Origin: Hanstruepera ponticola
GTDB taxonomy: Bacteria > Bacteroidota > Bacteroidia > Flavobacteriales > Flavobacteriaceae
DNA: 64,000 nucleotides
NCBI RefSeq assembly: GCF_012931685.1
Contig: NZ_JABANC010000003.1
Location: forward strand, 290,048 to 354,047
Direction of reading: 5' to 3'
Of this stretch, positions 25,532 to 34,344 are shown one piece after another. Below the pieces are notes generated by a model. The model saw only the letters and a program-made list of their open reading frames with translations, was not told the origin of the DNA and ran no database searches. Position 1 is the first letter of the stretch, and each line of letters opens with the position of its first letter. The position numbers and the translations under genes are program-made.

Positions 25532-26831
25532 TCTTCCAGTTTAAACGATCCATTTGGTTATAAGGCCAAGGCGCTCCATTGTTTTCAATATTAGTCATCA
25601 TATTATTTAACTCTACTGGCGCAGCACTTTGCTCCATAACCAGATAGCGACGCATATCCATTATAATAGACAATGGATCAATACTCACTGGACAAGCTTC
25701 AACACAGGCATTACATGAGGTACATGCCCAAAGCTCTTCCCTAGTAATATAATCATCTAGAAGTTGTTTACCATCATCTTTAAATTCACCATTATTGGCA
25801 TCGATATTTTTACCAACTTCTTCCAGTCTATCACGCGTATCCATCATGATTTTTCGTGGAGACAATTTTTTACCTGTTAAGTTAGCCGGACATTCACTGG
25901 TACAACGACCACATTCCGTACAGGTGTAAGCATTAAGCAATTGCACCCAATTTAAATCTTGCACGTCACTAGCCCCAAACTTGGCAGGTACCGCATTGTC
26001 AGCTCCTTCAGGAGGTGCTGCAAATGGATCGACGTTTGGATCCATCATCATTTTTACTTCTTTGGTAACAGCTTCTAGGTTATCAAACTGTCCTTTTGGC
26101 TTTACACGACCATAATAGGTATTTGGAAATGCCAAGAGGATATGCAAATGCTTTGAAAAGTATAAATAATTGAGAAATACTAAAATCCCTAAAATATGCA
26201 ACCACCAAGCTACACGTTCAATAATATGGATAGTTGACTCAGGCAAATTACTAAACCATGGTGCTATATATTGACTAATAACATTTCCAGAATTCATATT
26301 CTGAAAAGTTATATCTGTGGCATTCATAACCAAAAACAGCGTCATTAATACCATTTCAAAATACAAGATATAATTTGCATCATTTTTTGGCCAAGCTGTC
26401 ATTTCAGAATTCCAAAACCTTCTGATTTTAATAATATTCCTACGAATCCAGAATACTATGACCGACACTAATACTAAAACTGCCAAAATCTCAAATGAAC
26501 CAATTAATATACCATACAAACTTCCAATTGAGGAGAAAATACGGTGGGTTCCAAAGAGACCATCTATCATGATTTCAAGCACTTCAATGTTGATTACAAT
26601 GAAGCCAACATAGACAATTAAATGCAGGAAACCTGCAATAGGTCTTTTTACCATTTTGCTTTGACCCAAAGCAATCCTTGTCATATTACGCCAACGTTCA
26701 GGTTTGTTATCGCTAACATCAACATCCTGACCCAATTTAATGTTACGCATTAATTTTCTGACATTCTTGGCAAAATAACCAATACCAACGATCAAGGCTA
26801 AAGCAAAAAGTATGTTTGGAATAAAATTCAT
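25524..26831 (-). CDS. Membrane-bound Fe-S protein (NarI/HdrE-like helices plus two 4Fe-4S clusters)
   Basis: This 435-aa protein starts with about six transmembrane helices resembling the NarI/DsrM/HdrE cytochrome-b type domain (to about residue 235), then a soluble domain with two CxxCxxCxxxCP motifs, CTECGRCTSECP and CTSCNACVEACP, for two 4Fe-4S clusters as in HdrC/HdrD and DsrK. Partnered with the CCG protein at 23745 it would pass electrons between the quinone pool and a cytoplasmic acceptor or thiol/disulfide. The cluster order MlaD, this protein, HdrB-like is typical of flavobacteria. The natural substrate is not known. Its stop overlaps the start of the 59-aa gene. Confidence 0.85.
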   Translation of the reverse strand: MNFIPNILFALALIVGIGYFAKNVRKLMRNIKLGQDVDVSDNKPERWRNMTRIALGQSKMVKRPIAGFLHLIVYVGFIVINIEVLEIMIDGLFGTHRIFSSIGSLYGILIGSFEILAVLVLVSVIVFWIRRNIIKIRRFWNSEMTAWPKNDANYILYFEMVLMTLFLVMNATDITFQNMNSGNVISQYIAPWFSNLPESTIHIIERVAWWLHILGILVFLNYLYFSKHLHILLAFPNTYYGRVKPKGQFDNLEAVTKEVKMMMDPNVDPFAAPPEGADNAVPAKFGASDVQDLNWVQLLNAYTCTECGRCTSECPANLTGKKLSPRKIMMDTRDRLEEVGKNIDANNGEFKDDGKQLLDDYITREELWACTSCNACVEACPVSIDPLSIIMDMRRYLVMEQSAAPVELNNMMTNIENNGAPWPYNQMDRLNWKNE

Positions 26832-26843
26832 TTCTGGCTAGTT

Positions 26844-27791
26844 TTATTTTCGTTCGTCTTCAGGCTTTTGGTATTCATCCTTGTTTTTTCCACCAAAAAC
26901 TGATACTTGTACATATCGTTTTGGATTCAATTTAAAATCCTGAAGCAATTCCTTTAACTGATATGTAGCAACTTCGAGGTTATTATATAACTTTTCATCT
27001 TTAAGCAATAATCCTAAAGTGCCTTCTCCATTTTCCAAATCACTTATGAGACCATTTACACTTAACAAAGTCTGGTCTAAATCATTAATAGTCTTTGAAA
27101 TTTCAGCTTTTTTAAGATCTTCAGAGAGACTAGCTAAATCTTGACTAATAGAATCAAAATTGCTAATAACCGACGTTAATCCTTCTTCGTTTTTTGAAAT
27201 TAAGGAATTGAATGAATAGGACAGGTTTTTAAAAGATTTAATAGTCGCATTCAATTCTGCAATAGCACTTTTGAGGCCTTTATCAGAATCATCTTCAACC
27301 AAGGCATTTAAACCTATCAGTAACGAATCGGCTGATTTAAGTGTAGTATCTAAACCTGAACTTAAATTGGAGAAATTCCCTGCCAAACCATCTAACAAGC
27401 CTTTTTCTACTTCAGACTTAATGACATCACCATCTTCAGCAAAATCACCATCTTCGGCCGGAATAATTGCCATTGCGTTTCCACCCATGAGTCCCATTTC
27501 ATATAGCCTAATTATACTATTTTTGGAAAACTTTAGCCCTTTATCAACAGTAAAAGAAACACGTGTTTTACCTGTTTCAAAGTCATATTTGATATTTTTT
27601 ATTTTCCCAACATTGTTTCCTTTTATGGTCACGGGAGAAGATTCTGTTAATGCATTGTACTCAAATATAGTATAATAAGTGTTTGATGCATCTAGTAGGT
27701 TTCGACCCTTGAGATAGTTTATTCCAAAAATTAAAAAGGCAATTCCTAAAATAACTAATATGGCAGTTTTAACTTCTTTTGTTATTTTCAA
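26844..27791 (-). CDS. MlaD/MCE-domain lipid-transport protein
   Basis: The 315-aa protein has one N-terminal transmembrane helix (about 9-27) and an MCE domain (about 38-115, with VTIKGNNVGKIKNI), followed by a long helical region (about 130-290) and a charged end. MCE proteins such as MlaD form hexameric rings that carry phospholipids between inner and outer membranes. The usual permease (MlaE) and ATPase (MlaF) are not in this operon and must be encoded elsewhere. It lies 55 nt after the amidase gene and 12 nt before the membrane Fe-S gene. Confidence 0.9.
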   Translation of the reverse strand: MKITKEVKTAILVILGIAFLIFGINYLKGRNLLDASNTYYTIFEYNALTESSPVTIKGNNVGKIKNIKYDFETGKTRVSFTVDKGLKFSKNSIIRLYEMGLMGGNAMAIIPAEDGDFAEDGDVIKSEVEKGLLDGLAGNFSNLSSGLDTTLKSADSLLIGLNALVEDDSDKGLKSAIAELNATIKSFKNLSYSFNSLISKNEEGLTSVISNFDSISQDLASLSEDLKKAEISKTINDLDQTLLSVNGLISDLENGEGTLGLLLKDEKLYNNLEVATYQLKELLQDFKLNPKRYVQVSVFGGKNKDEYQKPEDERK

Positions 27792-27846
27792 AGTAAAGTT
27801 GTTTGGTTATTAAACAAAATTAAAGATAAATTTATAAAGAATGACT

Positions 27847-28965
27847 CTAATTAGCTGATGAATTTAAGACATCGGCCAATGAAACTTGTTTTCCGTTTTT
27901 ATAAGCAACAATAAAACAGGAATTATATCCTTTATCCTTGGCTTCTTTTTGAAGGCGTTTCACTTCATTATAATCCGAAGTACTACCATAATAATATTTA
28001 TAAAGAGCTTCATGATCTTCTCTTGAAATAGCATCAAGTCCCTTAAAATTATAACCTTTGGGTTCTATTTTTCTTGAGCTGGCTGCTATTTGAACTTTAA
28101 AAACAATGCCTTCATAAATCAGCTTTGTTTCATCAATTGAAACTGTTGAATTATCTATTTCGGAAGGAGAAATATTACCGCCAACATTTAGGTCTAAACT
28201 GTGTTTATAATCTAAAATAGCATCTTTTATAGCTGAAGCCATTTGACTTTGACCTTTTTTGGAATTTAAATAGGCGCCTTCAGCTTTATTTGTTAAAAAG
28301 CCTGTTTCAATAAGTACACTTGGCATATAGGTATTATGCAACACCCAAAATCCAGCTTGCTTTACACTTCTATTTTTTCTTTTTAATTTATTTGTAAAAT
28401 TATTTTGAACTAAAGTAGCTAACAAAATACTTTGGTCTAAATATTCTTCTTGCATTAAAGTCATTCCAATTAATGATTCAGGTGAGCTTGGATCAAAACC
28501 AGCATACGTTTCTTTATAATTATCTTCTAAAAAAATAACTTCATTCTCTTTTTTAGCTATTTCAAAATTTGCTTGAGACTTATGCAACCCTAAAACAAAG
28601 GTTCCTGCTCCATAAGCATTATTTGTAAAAGCATCACAATGTACTGACACAAACAAGTCTGCATCTGCCTTGTTAGCTATTGCGGCACGTTCACGAAGTT
28701 CTATAAACACATCCGTTTTTCTCGTATATATAACCTTTATGTCTGAATTTTTCTCGAGTTCCTTCCCTACCTCTAAAACAATATTTAAAGCTATACTTTT
28801 TTCCTTGTAACCATTACCGAGATTTCCAGGGTCTTTACCACCATGTCCTGCATCTAAAACCACCACAAACTTCTCTGATGAGCTTTGAGCATAAAGGACT
28901 TGCAAATTAAAAACTATTAATAAAATAGCTAGTAGAAAAAAACGTGTATTAATTATTGTGTTCAT
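27847..28965 (-). CDS. N-acetylmuramoyl-L-alanine amidase with SPOR-like C-terminus
   Basis: This 372-aa peptidoglycan hydrolase has a signal peptide (cleavage near residue 27, LYAQ) and an Amidase_3 domain with zinc ligands His41 (LDAGHGG), Glu55 and His109 (SVHCD), and catalytic Glu220 (LIETGFLT). The C-terminal part (about 288-365) looks like a SPOR-type peptidoglycan-binding domain (FKVQIAASS, ending SCFIVAYKNGK). It would cut the lactyl-amide bond between MurNAc and the stem peptide in the periplasm, during division or remodelling. It is first in the eight-gene minus-strand run and divergent from lptD. Confidence 0.9.
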   Translation of the reverse strand: MNTIINTRFFLLAILLIVFNLQVLYAQSSSEKFVVVLDAGHGGKDPGNLGNGYKEKSIALNIVLEVGKELEKNSDIKVIYTRKTDVFIELRERAAIANKADADLFVSVHCDAFTNNAYGAGTFVLGLHKSQANFEIAKKENEVIFLEDNYKETYAGFDPSSPESLIGMTLMQEEYLDQSILLATLVQNNFTNKLKRKNRSVKQAGFWVLHNTYMPSVLIETGFLTNKAEGAYLNSKKGQSQMASAIKDAILDYKHSLDLNVGGNISPSEIDNSTVSIDETKLIYEGIVFKVQIAASSRKIEPKGYNFKGLDAISREDHEALYKYYYGSTSDYNEVKRLQKEAKDKGYNSCFIVAYKNGKQVSLADVLNSSAN

Positions 28966-29046
28966 AGTATCTATAACAACTTTTAGGCAGGTTTATTTTA
29001 ATCTTCGAATTTTCACGTATATTAAATTAATCACAAAAAATATATG

Positions 29047-29054
29047 TAATTTTG
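29047..29054 (+). promoter_or_regulatory. -7 box of lptD
   Basis: TAATTTTG matches TAnnTTTG. It overlaps the first possible TTG start (29052) of the lptD frame, which argues that translation begins downstream at 29103. Confidence 0.4.
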
Positions 29055-29102
29055 GCAATTCAAAAACCGAGCCATACTTTTACAAAAATACATTTAAAAG
29101 CA

Positions 29103-31802
29103 TTGCGTACAAACATCTTCCACATACTTTTTGCCTTAAGTTTTACAGTGTTTATCAACACTTCTGGCTTTGCTCAAGATATCCCAAAAGAAGGTGGAAA
29201 AGTTGAACCAAGTGAGAAGAATGACACGCTAAATTTATCTATTGGAAATACCTTAAAACCCATAGAGACTGAAAAAGAACAAGATTCTACTTTACAGGAT
29301 TCCGTAAAACCAAAACCAGAACTACTTACTGGACCAGTTAAATACAAAGCTACTGATTACGCTTCCTTTAATAATAAAGAGCAAAAGCTGTATTTATATA
29401 ACGAAGCCGAAGTTTACTATGAAGACATGGAACTCAAGGCTGGTTTAATTGTCATTGACTATAACACCAATGAAGTTTTTGCAGCAGGAATTACAGATTC
29501 ACTTGGGAATTACAATCAAGCTCCTGTTTTTAAACAAGCCAATAATGTAGTTGAACCTGACTCCATAAAATTTAATACGAAAACCGAAAAGGCACTTATT
29601 TATAACTCAAAAACAGAGCAAGGCGGCATGAATATTCTTGCTCCCGTAACTAAAAAAGTTAATGATTCTGTTATCTTTTTATATAAAGGTCGGTTTACTA
29701 CGGCAAAAGACATTGAAAACCCTGAATATTACTTTCAAGCCAATAAAATAAAGGTTGTTCCTGGCAAAAAAATTGTAGTAGGCCCAACCAATATGGTTAT
29801 TGCTGATGTTCCAACAATAATTGGTTTACCTTTTGGATTTTTCCCTTTAACTGATAAACAAACTTCTGGAGTTATAATTCCAACTTTTGGTGAAGAAAAC
29901 AATAGAGGCTATTTTTTACAAAATGGTGGTTACTATTTTGCAATTAGTGATTTTGTTGATTTAGCAGTTTTAGGGGATTATTATACCAATGGAAGTTATG
30001 GATTGCGTTTTGAAAGTGCCTATGCCAATAGATATCGCTACAATGGTAACGTAAGTTTTAGATATGAAAATTTAATAAATAGTGAACGTGGTTTTCCAGA
30101 CTACAGTAAGTCATCTATTTACAATATTAGATGGTCTCATTCTCAAGACGCCAAAGCGAACCCAAGTTCACGGTTCTCTGCATCGGTAAATTTAGGTAGT
30201 AGCAGGTATTATCAAACTTCTATCAATCAGGTTAATGCACCGAGTTTTTTGAATAACACTTTGGCTTCTTCCATATCCTATTCTAAAACTTTTGAAGGTG
30301 AACCCCAAGTAAATATGAGTGTTGCCGCAACACACTCCCAAAACACCAATACGGAAGTTATTAATATGACCTTACCAACCGTTCAAGCTAGTGTAAGTCG
30401 TATATTTCCTTTTGCACCTAAAACTGGTGTAAAAAAAGGTATTATTCAAAATGTCAACTTTCAATATAATATTAGAGCTGAAAACCGCATACAAACTACC
30501 GATTCCTTATTCTTTAAAAAGGAAATGTGGGATAGTGCTGTAAATGGTATTAAACACAGTATTCCATTAACTACAAATTTTAAAGTGTTTAAATATTTCA
30601 GTTTGAGCGCTAGCACCTCGTATGATGAAACTTGGGTTTTTGAAACCGTAAGAAAATATTATGACTTTGAGGAAAATGAAATTGTAACGGAACCTGTAAA
30701 AGGATTTGATGCCTTTAGAACATACAATTTTAGTACAAGTTTAGGTACAACTCTCTATGGTATGTTCGATTTCAGAAAAGAAGGTAAAGATCCAAAAATT
30801 CAGGCTATTCGACATGTCATGCGACCATCTATAAGTTATAACATAAATCCGTCATTCAGTAATTATTACGAAACTTTTGAAGTAATCGATGCAAATGGAA
30901 CAACGACTGATGAGATTGAATATACCCGTTTTGAAGGTGGTATTTATGGCGCACCAAATAATCGCTATTCCAGTTCTATTGGTATGTCATTATCTAATAA
31001 TATTGAAGCCAAAGTGAGAGACAAGGATTCAACCGCTACTGAAGCTAAAAAAATAAAGTTACTTGATAATTTAAATTTTTCTACTGCTTATAATTTAGCT
31101 GGTGATTCTCTAAATTGGAGCCCTTTGAGAATGACAGGTAGCACGCAAATATTGAAAAACAAAATGATTATAAATTTTGGCGCAACTATGGATCCTTATG
31201 CACTTGATAATAACAATACCAAAATTGATAAATTCAACATAGACAATGGAGGTAGCTTATTTAGATTGACAAGTGCCAATGTCAACACAAGTTATTCTAT
31301 ATCCAGTAGTGATTTTGATGGTACTGAAAATGAAAGAAGCACTCAAGAAAATTTGAGAAGTGGTGGTCGTGCTGATGATTTATTTGGTCGTGCTCAAGAT
31401 TTTTCAGACCAACGCTATGGTGAAGATGATGATGAGGAAGAAAAAACGCCTAGTGCCTTATATAAGACTAAAATTCCATGGAATTTAAAGCTAGCCTATG
31501 CCGTTAACTATACTAATGTAAGGCGTGAAAATGAGATATCTTCACATTCATTAATGTTCTCTGGAGATGTTGAGTTCTCTCCTCGATGGACTGTTGGTGC
31601 TTCTTCGGGCTATGACTTTAAAAACAAAGGTTTTACTTACACCCAACTCCGCTTTGAAAGGGATTTATTGAGTTGGCGTATGAGTTTTAGCTGGGTACCC
31701 TTCAGCACAAGAAGTTCTTGGTATTTCTTTATTGGTATAAAGTCAAACATACTTAAAGACATTAAGTATGACAAACGTAGACAGCCTGATCAGCAATTAT
31801 AA
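29103..31802 (+). CDS. lptD: LPS-assembly protein LptD (OstA) homologue
   Basis: The large outer-membrane protein (899 aa from 29103, 916 aa if started at 29052) has a signal peptide (RTNIFHILFALSF, cleavage after SGFAQ), an N-terminal OstA-like beta-jellyroll region (about 90-260) and a long C-terminal barrel. LptD inserts lipopolysaccharide into the outer leaflet. Bacteroidota LptD proteins are this size and end in an aromatic-rich barrel. Starts: there is no ATG, TTG at 29103 gives a normal signal peptide, and TTG at 29052 would lie inside the -7 box. ridA follows after 17 nt. It is divergent from the amidase. Confidence 0.88.
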   Translation: MRTNIFHILFALSFTVFINTSGFAQDIPKEGGKVEPSEKNDTLNLSIGNTLKPIETEKEQDSTLQDSVKPKPELLTGPVKYKATDYASFNNKEQKLYLYNEAEVYYEDMELKAGLIVIDYNTNEVFAAGITDSLGNYNQAPVFKQANNVVEPDSIKFNTKTEKALIYNSKTEQGGMNILAPVTKKVNDSVIFLYKGRFTTAKDIENPEYYFQANKIKVVPGKKIVVGPTNMVIADVPTIIGLPFGFFPLTDKQTSGVIIPTFGEENNRGYFLQNGGYYFAISDFVDLAVLGDYYTNGSYGLRFESAYANRYRYNGNVSFRYENLINSERGFPDYSKSSIYNIRWSHSQDAKANPSSRFSASVNLGSSRYYQTSINQVNAPSFLNNTLASSISYSKTFEGEPQVNMSVAATHSQNTNTEVINMTLPTVQASVSRIFPFAPKTGVKKGIIQNVNFQYNIRAENRIQTTDSLFFKKEMWDSAVNGIKHSIPLTTNFKVFKYFSLSASTSYDETWVFETVRKYYDFEENEIVTEPVKGFDAFRTYNFSTSLGTTLYGMFDFRKEGKDPKIQAIRHVMRPSISYNINPSFSNYYETFEVIDANGTTTDEIEYTRFEGGIYGAPNNRYSSSIGMSLSNNIEAKVRDKDSTATEAKKIKLLDNLNFSTAYNLAGDSLNWSPLRMTGSTQILKNKMIINFGATMDPYALDNNNTKIDKFNIDNGGSLFRLTSANVNTSYSISSSDFDGTENERSTQENLRSGGRADDLFGRAQDFSDQRYGEDDDEEEKTPSALYKTKIPWNLKLAYAVNYTNVRRENEISSHSLMFSGDVEFSPRWTVGASSGYDFKNKGFTYTQLRFERDLLSWRMSFSWVPFSTRSSWYFFIGIKSNILKDIKYDKRRQPDQQL

Positions 31803-31819
31803 TTGAATACACTCAAACC

Positions 31820-32200
31820 ATGAAAAAAATAATTAACACTACAAATGCACCTGCACCAATTGGTCCATATAATCAAGCGGTTTTGGTTGGGAATACACTG
31901 TACACTTCAGGACAAATAGCTATCAATCCCACAACTGGCGATTTAGTTATTGAGAATATAACAGCTGAAACTGAACAGGTTATGCAAAACATGAAAGCTG
32001 TATTGACAGCTGCAGAGATGACTTTTGAAAACGTGGTTAAAACGTCTATATTCATAAGTGACATGAATAATTTTTCAAAAATTAATGCTGTTTACGCAAA
32101 TTATTTTAATGCTGAAACTGCTCCAGCTAGAGAAACTGTAGAAGTTGCAAACTTACCAAAATTTGTAAATGTTGAAATTAGTATGATTGCAATTAAATAA
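31820..32200 (+). CDS. ridA: RidA-family reactive intermediate/imine deaminase
   Basis: The 126-aa protein is a full-length RidA (YjgF/YER057c/UK114): it opens with INTTNAPAPIGPYNQAV, contains YTSGQIAINP, and has the conserved late APARETVEVANLPK with the Arg that binds the substrate carboxylate. RidA proteins hydrolyse enamine/imine intermediates such as 2-aminoacrylate made by PLP enzymes, protecting the cell. It lies 17 nt after lptD and is probably co-transcribed. Its stop is 7 nt from the stop of the convergent porin-like gene. Cytoplasmic trimer by family. Confidence 0.95.
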   Translation: MKKIINTTNAPAPIGPYNQAVLVGNTLYTSGQIAINPTTGDLVIENITAETEQVMQNMKAVLTAAEMTFENVVKTSIFISDMNNFSKINAVYANYFNAETAPARETVEVANLPKFVNVEISMIAIK

Positions 32201-32207
32201 TTGCTAT

Positions 32208-33137
32208 TTAAAATAAAACGGAGTAACCCAAACCGATTGAGTCAGTATCTGACCCTACAGATTTAACAGATTCTGAATGTAAATAAAATAATTTTACACT
32301 CTGTTTTTTTGTTACAGGAATACCAAAAGCCAATGAGGTTAAAAAATCACCTCGCTCATCATTATTTGGTTGACTATTAACTATAGACTGTCCGCCTAAT
32401 CCATAACCTGCACTAACTGAAGCCCACATTCTATTTTTAAACCTACGAATGAGATGCGTTTGAGCTGCAAAAGTCGGGTCTTGCTTTCTCACTTGGTTGT
32501 TAAAAAAATCCTTGTTGTTTGTATATAAAAAAACAGAAGCTGTAAATTCATAAGACCACAAACCCCAATTGTGTACAAATCCAATCTGTGGCCTGATAAC
32601 AAATCTATTTTGTCCTAAATTCAACAATCTATCACCTGCATATTGCCCAAGAGGAAAAGTGACTGCAATGGAAGCACCAAGCATTGTAGATGATGGATTT
32701 TCAGCATAATAAGTCATCATTTCTTGAGCATTAAGTGCCTTGGGACCAATTATATTCATTGAAAACCTAACACGCGGATCAGAAAAACCAGTTCTTCTAA
32801 TACTAGTAGGTGTACCTCTTAATAATCCATCCCATTTAGCATTTACATAAGGTAGTAGTACATCTAATCTACCCAATTTATTTCCAATTTTTAATGGCTG
32901 CACGTAAGATAGTGCAACAGCGTCCAATTGAAGTGTCACATCTTCAGCTTGCAAGACAGGATCAAAAATTATGTCTCCAAATGTATGAACATACCCACCA
33001 CCAATTACATGAGTTCCAATGGGCAACGGTGTCCAGCGCCTAGGCTCTATGTCTTGTGCAAACAATAAGGTTAGATTAAAAAAACAAATAAAAAAAACAG
33101 ACGTTATCTTTATATTTTTTGACTTATAAATTTCCAT
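32208..33137 (-). CDS. Outer-membrane transporter-like barrel (Phenol_MetA_deg-type family)
   Basis: This 309-aa protein has a signal peptide (cleavage near LLFAQ, residue 28) and a repetitive strand-turn pattern ending GLGYSVLF, with a terminal Phe as in outer-membrane barrels. The DPRVRFSMNIIG block and PLGQYAGDRLLNLGQNR stretch resemble proteins annotated transporter in the MetA-pathway-of-phenol-degradation family. That name reflects a homologue and does not imply phenol metabolism here. Convergent with ridA. Substrate unknown. Confidence 0.7.
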   Translation of the reverse strand: MEIYKSKNIKITSVFFICFFNLTLLFAQDIEPRRWTPLPIGTHVIGGGYVHTFGDIIFDPVLQAEDVTLQLDAVALSYVQPLKIGNKLGRLDVLLPYVNAKWDGLLRGTPTSIRRTGFSDPRVRFSMNIIGPKALNAQEMMTYYAENPSSTMLGASIAVTFPLGQYAGDRLLNLGQNRFVIRPQIGFVHNWGLWSYEFTASVFLYTNNKDFFNNQVRKQDPTFAAQTHLIRRFKNRMWASVSAGYGLGGQSIVNSQPNNDERGDFLTSLAFGIPVTKKQSVKLFYLHSESVKSVGSDTDSIGLGYSVLF

Positions 33138-33261
33138 TTAATCAGTTAATTTTTTTTTGCAAAATAATCATTTTGACCATAACTATTCTAGTTAAATTAA
33201 TTAAGAAAGAAAACATATGTAATTTGTAATACTTCGTATTTAATATTACTAAAGGAACTTG

Positions 33262-33269
33262 TATATTTG
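33262..33269 (+). promoter_or_regulatory. -7 box of guaC
   Basis: TATATTTG, an exact TAnnTTTG, 26 nt before the GTG start. No well-spaced -33 TTG. Confidence 0.4.
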
Positions 33270-33295
33270 ATAACCAATCCCAAAATAAAAGTTCC

Positions 33296-34336
33296 GTGCG
33301 TATAGAACAAGATATTAAACTTGGATTTAAAGATGTAATGATCAGGCCAAAAAGGTCAACTCTTAAGAGTCGGTCACAAGTAAACCTTGAGCGTGATTTC
33401 ACTTTTTTAAATAGTAAAATAAATTGGAAAGGTATACCCATAATGGCTGCAAATATGGATACTGTTGGGACTTTTGAAACAGCACTGGCGTTGGCCAATA
33501 AAAAATTATTCACTGCTATTCATAAGCACTATTCGATATCTGAATGGACCTCTTTTTTTTCAGAAGCACCTAACGGAATTGAAGACTATGTTGCTGTAAG
33601 TACAGGTACCAGTAAAAATGAAGCTGAAAAATTAGCAGTTATCTTTAAAGAGATTCCGCAGTTAAAGTTTATATGCATTGATGTGGCAAATGGTTATTCG
33701 GAACATTTTGTTGATTTTGTTAAACGCACGAGAAATGAATATCCTGACAAGGTTATAATTGCAGGAAATGTGGTAACTGGCGAAATGGTAGAAGAACTAT
33801 TATTGGCAGGAGCCGATATCATTAAAGTAGGTATAGGTCCTGGATCTGTTTGTACTACTCGCGTAAAAACTGGTGTTGGCTATCCTCAACTTTCTGCTAT
33901 TATCGAATGTGCAGATGCTGCACATGGTTTAGGTGGTCAAATAATTAGTGATGGTGGTTGTGCTACACCTGGTGATATTGCTAAAGCTTTTGGTGCTGGA
34001 GCCGATTTTGTTATGCTTGGTGGTATGCTAGCTGGTCATGATGAGAGCGGTGGTGAAATCATAGAACGAGGTGGAAAAACCTTTAAAAAATTCTATGGTA
34101 TGAGCTCAACAACTGCTATGGAAAAATACGCTGGTGGTGTTGCCGAGTATCGTGCTAGTGAAGGTAAAACGGTAACTGTACCTTATAGAGGACCAATTGA
34201 AAACACACTACAAGATATTTTAGGTGGTTTAAGAAGTGCTTGTACGTATGTTGGCGCTCAAAGATTAAAGGAATTAACTAAACGCACCACTTTTATTCGA
34301 GTTGCTGAACAAGAAAATCAAGTTTACACTAATTAG
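33296..34336 (+). CDS. guaC: GMP reductase
   Basis: This 346-aa enzyme converts GMP to IMP with NADPH, linking guanine to adenine nucleotide pools. The start is GTG, giving [14 protein letters not shown], very close to the E. coli and human enzymes. The catalytic loop [20 protein letters not shown] (181-200) carries Cys186, and the ANMDTVGTF nucleotide/flap region is present. It lacks the CBS domains that would mark IMP dehydrogenase. It is an isolated gene with its own -7 box, and its stop is 8 nt from the convergent oxidoreductase gene. Confidence 0.97.
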   Translation: MRIEQDIKLGFKDVMIRPKRSTLKSRSQVNLERDFTFLNSKINWKGIPIMAANMDTVGTFETALALANKKLFTAIHKHYSISEWTSFFSEAPNGIEDYVAVSTGTSKNEAEKLAVIFKEIPQLKFICIDVANGYSEHFVDFVKRTRNEYPDKVIIAGNVVTGEMVEELLLAGADIIKVGIGPGSVCTTRVKTGVGYPQLSAIIECADAAHGLGGQIISDGGCATPGDIAKAFGAGADFVMLGGMLAGHDESGGEIIERGGKTFKKFYGMSSTTAMEKYAGGVAEYRASEGKTVTVPYRGPIENTLQDILGGLRSACTYVGAQRLKELTKRTTFIRVAEQENQVYTN

Positions 34337-34344
34337 TCTTGTTA

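Noticed and set aside
33142..33513. 123-codon minus-strand frame over the guaC 5' end
   Set aside because: Overlaps the start and core of GMP reductase, has no recognisable domain, and is a shadow frame.
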